Positions 61,660 to 64,000 of a stretch of 64,000 bases of DNA are shown piece by piece. The notes beneath the pieces are model-generated. The model did not search any database. It saw nothing but the letters and a program-made list of their open reading frames with translations, and was not told the DNA's origin. The position numbers were made by a program, and so were the translations under genes. The stretch covers positions 92,332,154-92,396,153 of the forward strand of contig NC_133971.1 in NCBI RefSeq assembly GCF_031877795.1, read 5' to 3'. The stretch's first letter is position 1. Each line of letters starts with the position of its first letter. The DNA is from Strix aluco. Lineage: Eukaryota > Chordata > Aves > Strigiformes > Strigidae.

Positions 61660-64000
61660 CTACAGAAAAAGAAGAAAAAAAATTCTGGCATGAACAAAAG
61701 GTGACTTTTGAGACACTACTTCTTTGGCTTGTTTCCTATTTTTCCAGGCTGTATGGAAGGGGAGCAAATATTAGTGTTGGTGTCAATTATGCCCTAACTT
61801 GCATTTTAACGAAAGGGTTTCCCTGAGGTTTCTGTTCCAAAAATGGAGAGAATCTTGCTCTACACAAATTACCCACCTTATGACATAGGCTTGGTTGCAC
61901 AGCAGCAGTCCTGAGTCTCAGGCTTCTCTGTATGAGTGGGAGTGAAGGTAATTTTTTATAAATTGCAATACTGCTGCATCTTAAGTTGTTCTTTGTATAT
62001 CCCTTTCCTTTTTAAACTCTTATATGCACTCTTATAACACTGAACGAATAGCTTTGAGGTCAAAGTACAATATTAATAGCCTAGCATTTTATATTATCTC
62101 TCTCTTGTTCCACCACAGAATCCCAATGCCATTCTGAGCAAGTCAACAGAATGATTATCTTATGAAGTGGCTACTGGTTTTTAATGGCTCACCTTATTAC
62201 TTGAGTAATTTGCTACTAGGTCATTACTTTTAAGTCACCTCCCTTCCAAAGGCTTGAACAGGAAAAATTAAACTTACTCCTAAGTAATAGCTTTTGGTTA
62301 TTTCAGTGTAAGCTTTCATATAGTTGGCCTTTAAAAAAACAAGCTGGATGCAAACTTCTTTTGCACATAGAAGCACGCTGAGCTGTCTTTCTGTCCCATA
62401 GGGACTTGGAGTCTTATTTTCTTGGAAACATGAGAAAACTGAACATCTCAATTTGCACCACTGGAGACTACTCCCTTCTTCTCTTCCCAAATGACAGAAT
62501 TGCCTCATACTGAAGACACCAGTAATTTTAGAAGACTCCTCAACTCAGTAAGACTGACTGCACTACTCAGAGAGTTCACACTCTGAACAAAGTGGGTTTG
62601 ACTTCATCAGCCCTGCCCTGTCTTTAGACAGCATAAACATAATTGCAAAATAATTAAACGATCCAAACTAATTTCTAAAACTCATGCATGCGCACAAGTA
62701 CACACTAGCGGAAAATTATTTTCTGCTCTTTTGTCCTGTCCAAACGCTCATCTTTCAATGAGGCTTTTAATCAATACATAGCAATAAAGCGATGCTTGAC
62801 CAGTAAAGATCCATGTCAAAGAAGAAGTGGTCTTTACCCTACTGTAGGCATCTCTAGCAAATCATTATTTGGGAGCACAGCTGAGACCAGTCTCTAATCT
62901 TTTTTGCCTCTTTTGCAAAATACAAAATAGTAGAGGCAGTTAAAAACACTAAAAAAATTGGACAATTCTCAGTTTGTGTTTCCTGAGATCCCCAAATTGT
63001 TTTTAAGGTCTGTTGAACTCCAACTTATGGCTCTACGCAAGTAGGTGAAAGAAGAATATATTTTGCTTCATCCCCATCTCCTGCAGCAAGAGGAACTGGT
63101 GAAGAGAGAATTAAGTTTGGGGACAGGTTAATATGATGTTATAAATCTGGAGAATAAACTACATTTTCACTCGCTTCATCTAAGAAAAGTACTGATGTTT
63201 CAGATTCTACCAAACCTAAAATAAATCTTATGGAATAAAAGAATAAAAATAAAACTCAGTTTGAGATTTATATCTATGAATTAATGCAATCTCTATTACA
63301 AAAACTGTGTGGAAACTCCACCAAAATAAGTCTCATTCTTTGTTTTTAAGGAATCGCACTGGGGATTTATTTTATGATTCAAGCCATACAACAACAATGT
63401 GGTCTGGAAGCGTTTTAACTTGTTAAAAATTTAGTTTAAGATTTGCCTTCAATTACAAAACCGAACCAACTCAAAACACAGAGAAGTTTTAAGGTCCTCT
63501 ATGAAGTTAATGTTGGTGTTTCAGCCAGGGAGAAAAGGTAAGGGCATGAAGCAGTGCCAAAATGATGGGCCAGAGCAGGACTGCCTATATTTTTGCCTCT
63601 CAAAAATTCTCAGCAACAAGAACATATTATGAATAGGAATTGCTGAATACTGTAGATGTAAATGAGCTCACTCACTGATGTGCACTGGCTTACTATTTGC
63701 ATACAGTTGTGCAAACACTTCAGGAAATGTGGGATAAGAACTTTCATGAAGCTGGCCTCAGGTATTCAAAAATCACAGTGTCTGCAGCAGTGTAATGGTC
63801 TCTCTGTTCAAGGATACAGAGAAAGAGAGCATGATGCTTAGGTGGCCATAGAGTTAGAATAAATGAACAGATCATCCACTCAAATGAAGTGCTATGTAGT
63901 GAGCACTATGGACCAGCCCCTTTAATGTGATCTGCTGAAAGAGCAACATGAAATGATGCAAAGGGATCTTAAACACAAGGCAACTAGTTTCAGTGATACT
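61660..64000 (-). other. LOXHD1 intron upstream of the first visible exon, partial
   Basis: The sequence upstream of the acceptor at 61660 shows no exon for the N-half of PLAT9, no recognised repeat and no promoter. The intron therefore continues beyond the window. Confidence 0.75.

Noticed and set aside
62230..62508. Open frame as the missing N-half of PLAT9
   Set aside because: It contains no GAGTDAN, FERG or other PLAT signature and cannot join in phase to the exon at 61659.
1..64000. CRISPR arrays, tRNA or rRNA genes, bacterial-type operons
   Set aside because: No direct-repeat arrays, cloverleaf candidates or prokaryotic gene layout are visible. The window is eukaryotic genic and intronic DNA.

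Overview
This window is vertebrate nuclear DNA, most likely from a bird. It is intron-rich, with AT-rich introns. The dispersed repeats are dominated by CR1 non-LTR retrotransposons, several ending in the ATTCTATG-type octamer typical of avian CR1. There is no sign of bacterial, organellar or viral gene organisation.

One gene accounts for all coding sequence I can support. It lies on the minus strand and is the 3' portion of LOXHD1 (lipoxygenase homology PLAT domains 1), a stereociliary protein of inner-ear hair cells. I traced fifteen coding exons from 61659 down to the stop codon at 3956. Every junction has a GT-AG splice pair, or in one case GC-AG, and every exon phase matches its neighbour. 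The joined reading frame is 2727 nt, or 908 residues plus stop. It holds the C-terminal half of one PLAT domain, six further PLAT domains (numbers 10 to 15 if the last is the fifteenth, as in mammals) and a serine-rich linker. The 5' exons lie beyond position 64000.

Layout from left to right: 1 to about 3700 is the flank beyond the 3' end of LOXHD1, with no supported gene. About 3706 to 3955 is a probable short 3' UTR. From 3956 to 10000 lie the last four exons, which encode the end of PLAT13 and PLAT14-15. From 10000 to 21400 is the largest intron (11.5 kb), with a CR1, a MIR-like relic, an older L3-like CR1 relic and a decoy exon. From 21400 to 39000 are exons for PLAT12-13, with a nested pair of CR1s and the GC-AG intron. 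From 41600 to 54100 are exons for PLAT10-11 and the linker. From 57200 to 61700 are exons for the end of PLAT9. From 61660 to 64000 is a partial intron.

I found no RNA gene, CRISPR array, promoter or second protein gene. The points most worth a second look are the GC-AG intron, an in-frame tandem acceptor in the last exon, a strongly diverged PLAT14, a CR1-into-CR1 insertion, and two splice-flanked open stretches (18298-18375 and 35330-35704) that do not fit the gene model. All family assignments are from reading the translated sequence; no database search was run.
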